Part shown: in pieces, positions 35,567 through 36,415 of the stretch
Position numbering within the stretch: position 1 is the first letter of the stretch
Layout of the letters: the number at the start of each line of letters is the position of its first letter
From: Acidimicrobiales bacterium
GTDB taxonomy: Bacteria > Actinomycetota > Acidimicrobiia > Acidimicrobiales > UBA8190
Assembly (NCBI GenBank): GCA_031292675.1
Contig: JARLGQ010000021.1
Coordinates: 1 to 36,415 of the forward strand
DNA length: 36,415 bases
Reading direction: 5' to 3'
The notes under the pieces: model-generated
Seen by the model: only the letters and a program-made list of their open reading frames with translations
What the model was told of the DNA's origin: nothing
The model's database searches: none
Program-made: the position numbers and the translations under genes

Positions 35567-36415
35567 CTACGGCGCGATGGTGGCCGCGGTCCCCATGATG
35601 ATCCGGGGCTGGGCGGCAGGGCTCAGCCAACGCAGGACGGCGAGCAGCTCGCTGGTCGGGAGGGCGACACACCCCACGGTGGCCACGCCCGAGGAGACGT
35701 GGAGGAAGATGGCGCTGCCCGCGCCGGGCACGGTCGGGCTGGTGTTGTAGGCGATCACGGCGCCGTAGTCATAGGCAGGGGTGTTGTCCATGGGCTCGGG
35801 CGCGGCCCCCGCCGGGGAGGTGTTCGTGTCCACCCACTGGTTGTAGAGCGGGCTCGACGGGTCGTCGTCCCACACGAGGTTCGGGCCCGTCACGGGGCGG
35901 TAGGGGAATTGGACACCGGGGTCGGCCAGCACCCCGAAGAAGAAGTCGAATCCGAACGAGCCCGAAGGCGTGCGCCCGTCCCCTTCCCGCTTCTGTCCGG
36001 GTGGGGCGAAACCTCCGTAGCCGACGTTCGCCTGCCACGGCCCGAACACCTGGTGCCAACCCGTCGCGTCGTCCTGGTATGCGGTGAGTGTGGCGACCGT
36101 CTGCCCGTATCCCGACGCGCTCACGGCGATCACCTGCGTGGCCGACCCCACTCCGACGAGGCGGGTGACCAGCAGCGCCGGTGCCGGAGCTGCCGTCGTC
36201 GCCGGTGCCGGCGTGGAGGGCTCGGCGCGCGCCGCGGGAGGGACGGTGGTGGGGGCGGTCGCGACGGGCTCGGGCACGGTGGTCGCCGACGTGGTGGGGA
36301 CGGTTGTGGTGGGGACCCCCGTCATGGAAGAGGTGGGGTGCAGACCCACCCGGTCCCGGGGGCCGGCCTCGTGAGCCGGCCCCGCACAGGAAGCAAGGAC
36401 GGACAGGAGCACAAC
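35567..36415 (-). CDS. L,D-transpeptidase (YkuD-like) lipoprotein, N-terminus outside window
   Basis: A secreted cell-wall enzyme of the L,D-transpeptidase catalytic domain type, which can form 3-3 peptidoglycan cross-links. The visible N-terminus has a hydrophobic VLLSVLASC that looks like the end of a lipoprotein signal, so the true start is probably just beyond the right edge. A Thr/Pro/Ala linker of about 55 residues leads to the domain: FGPWQANVGYGGF, KREGDGRTPSGSFGF, and the active-site segment FLHVSSGVATVGCVALP with the catalytic Cys and its His. The gene ends 83 bases before the nitroreductase start. Confidence 0.87.
   Translation of the reverse strand, partial: VVLLSVLASCAGPAHEAGPRDRVGLHPTSSMTGVPTTTVPTTSATTVPEPVATAPTTVPPAARAEPSTPAPATTAAPAPALLVTRLVGVGSATQVIAVSASGYGQTVATLTAYQDDATGWHQVFGPWQANVGYGGFAPPGQKREGDGRTPSGSFGFDFFFGVLADPGVQFPYRPVTGPNLVWDDDPSSPLYNQWVDTNTSPAGAAPEPMDNTPAYDYGAVIAYNTSPTVPGAGSAIFLHVSSGVATVGCVALPTSELLAVLRWLSPAAQPRIIMGTAATIAP

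Overview
The window is GC-rich throughout, has dense GTG and ATG starts with many 1-4 nt gene overlaps, and carries a gene order typical of Actinobacteria. Read on the minus strand from 20.8 kb down to 1 it runs argS, lysA, hom, thrC, rho, rpmE, prfA, prmC, tsaC (sua5), then rpiB, glyA, a wecA/tagO-type transferase, atpZ/atpI-like genes, atpB, atpE, atpF, atpH and atpA. This is the order known from Mycobacterium (Rv1292 to Rv1308), except that thrB is absent between thrC and rho, and rpiB, glyA, a thiolase-like gene and a limonene-epoxide-hydrolase-like gene sit between tsaC and wecA. The lineage is best described as a high-GC, soil-type actinobacterium, possibly of the Acidimicrobiia; that placement is an inference from gene content and style, not a computed result.

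Region 1 (1-20.8 kb, almost all minus strand) is housekeeping: F-type ATP synthase, a polyprenyl-phosphate sugar-phosphate transferase for cell-envelope glycans, one-carbon and pentose metabolism, translation termination and its methylation, tRNA modification, ribosomal protein L31, Rho termination, the aspartate-family amino-acid genes and arginyl-tRNA synthetase. A tRNA-Arg(CCG) gene lies divergently upstream of argS.

Region 2 (21.2-26.4 kb, plus strand) encodes exported proteins and oxidative stress defence: a membrane-anchored YVTN beta-propeller overlapping a Tat/lipoprotein-type NodB-fold protein with a degenerate first catalytic motif, a lipoprotein esterase of the PHB-depolymerase/LpqC type, and a Fur-family regulator followed by a monofunctional catalase. 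The regulator has a clear promoter that predicts a leaderless mRNA.

Region 3 (26.6-32.7 kb, plus strand) is the most interesting. An OmpR-type response regulator and its sensor kinase are preceded by three direct repeats with an exact 11-bp period. They are followed, mostly through overlapping start and stop codons, by a Ser/Thr-rich membrane stub, an ApbE flavin transferase, a five-histidine ferric-reductase-like membrane protein, a NuoF-like flavin/iron-sulfur protein and a three-cysteine ferredoxin. Together they look like a regulated route moving electrons from the cytoplasm to the outside of the membrane. The usual covalently flavinylated FMN-binding domain is missing: the stub stops where that domain would normally begin.

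Region 4 (32.7-36.4 kb, minus strand) holds a hotdog thioesterase, a three-gene overlapping operon in which an ECF sigma factor is sandwiched between two SRPBCC-fold proteins with no recognisable anti-sigma factor, a nitroreductase whose start lies on the edge of a 17-bp tandem repeat, and a partial L,D-transpeptidase. No CRISPR array, insertion sequence, integrase or rRNA was seen, and no gene-free stretch exceeds 300 bases.
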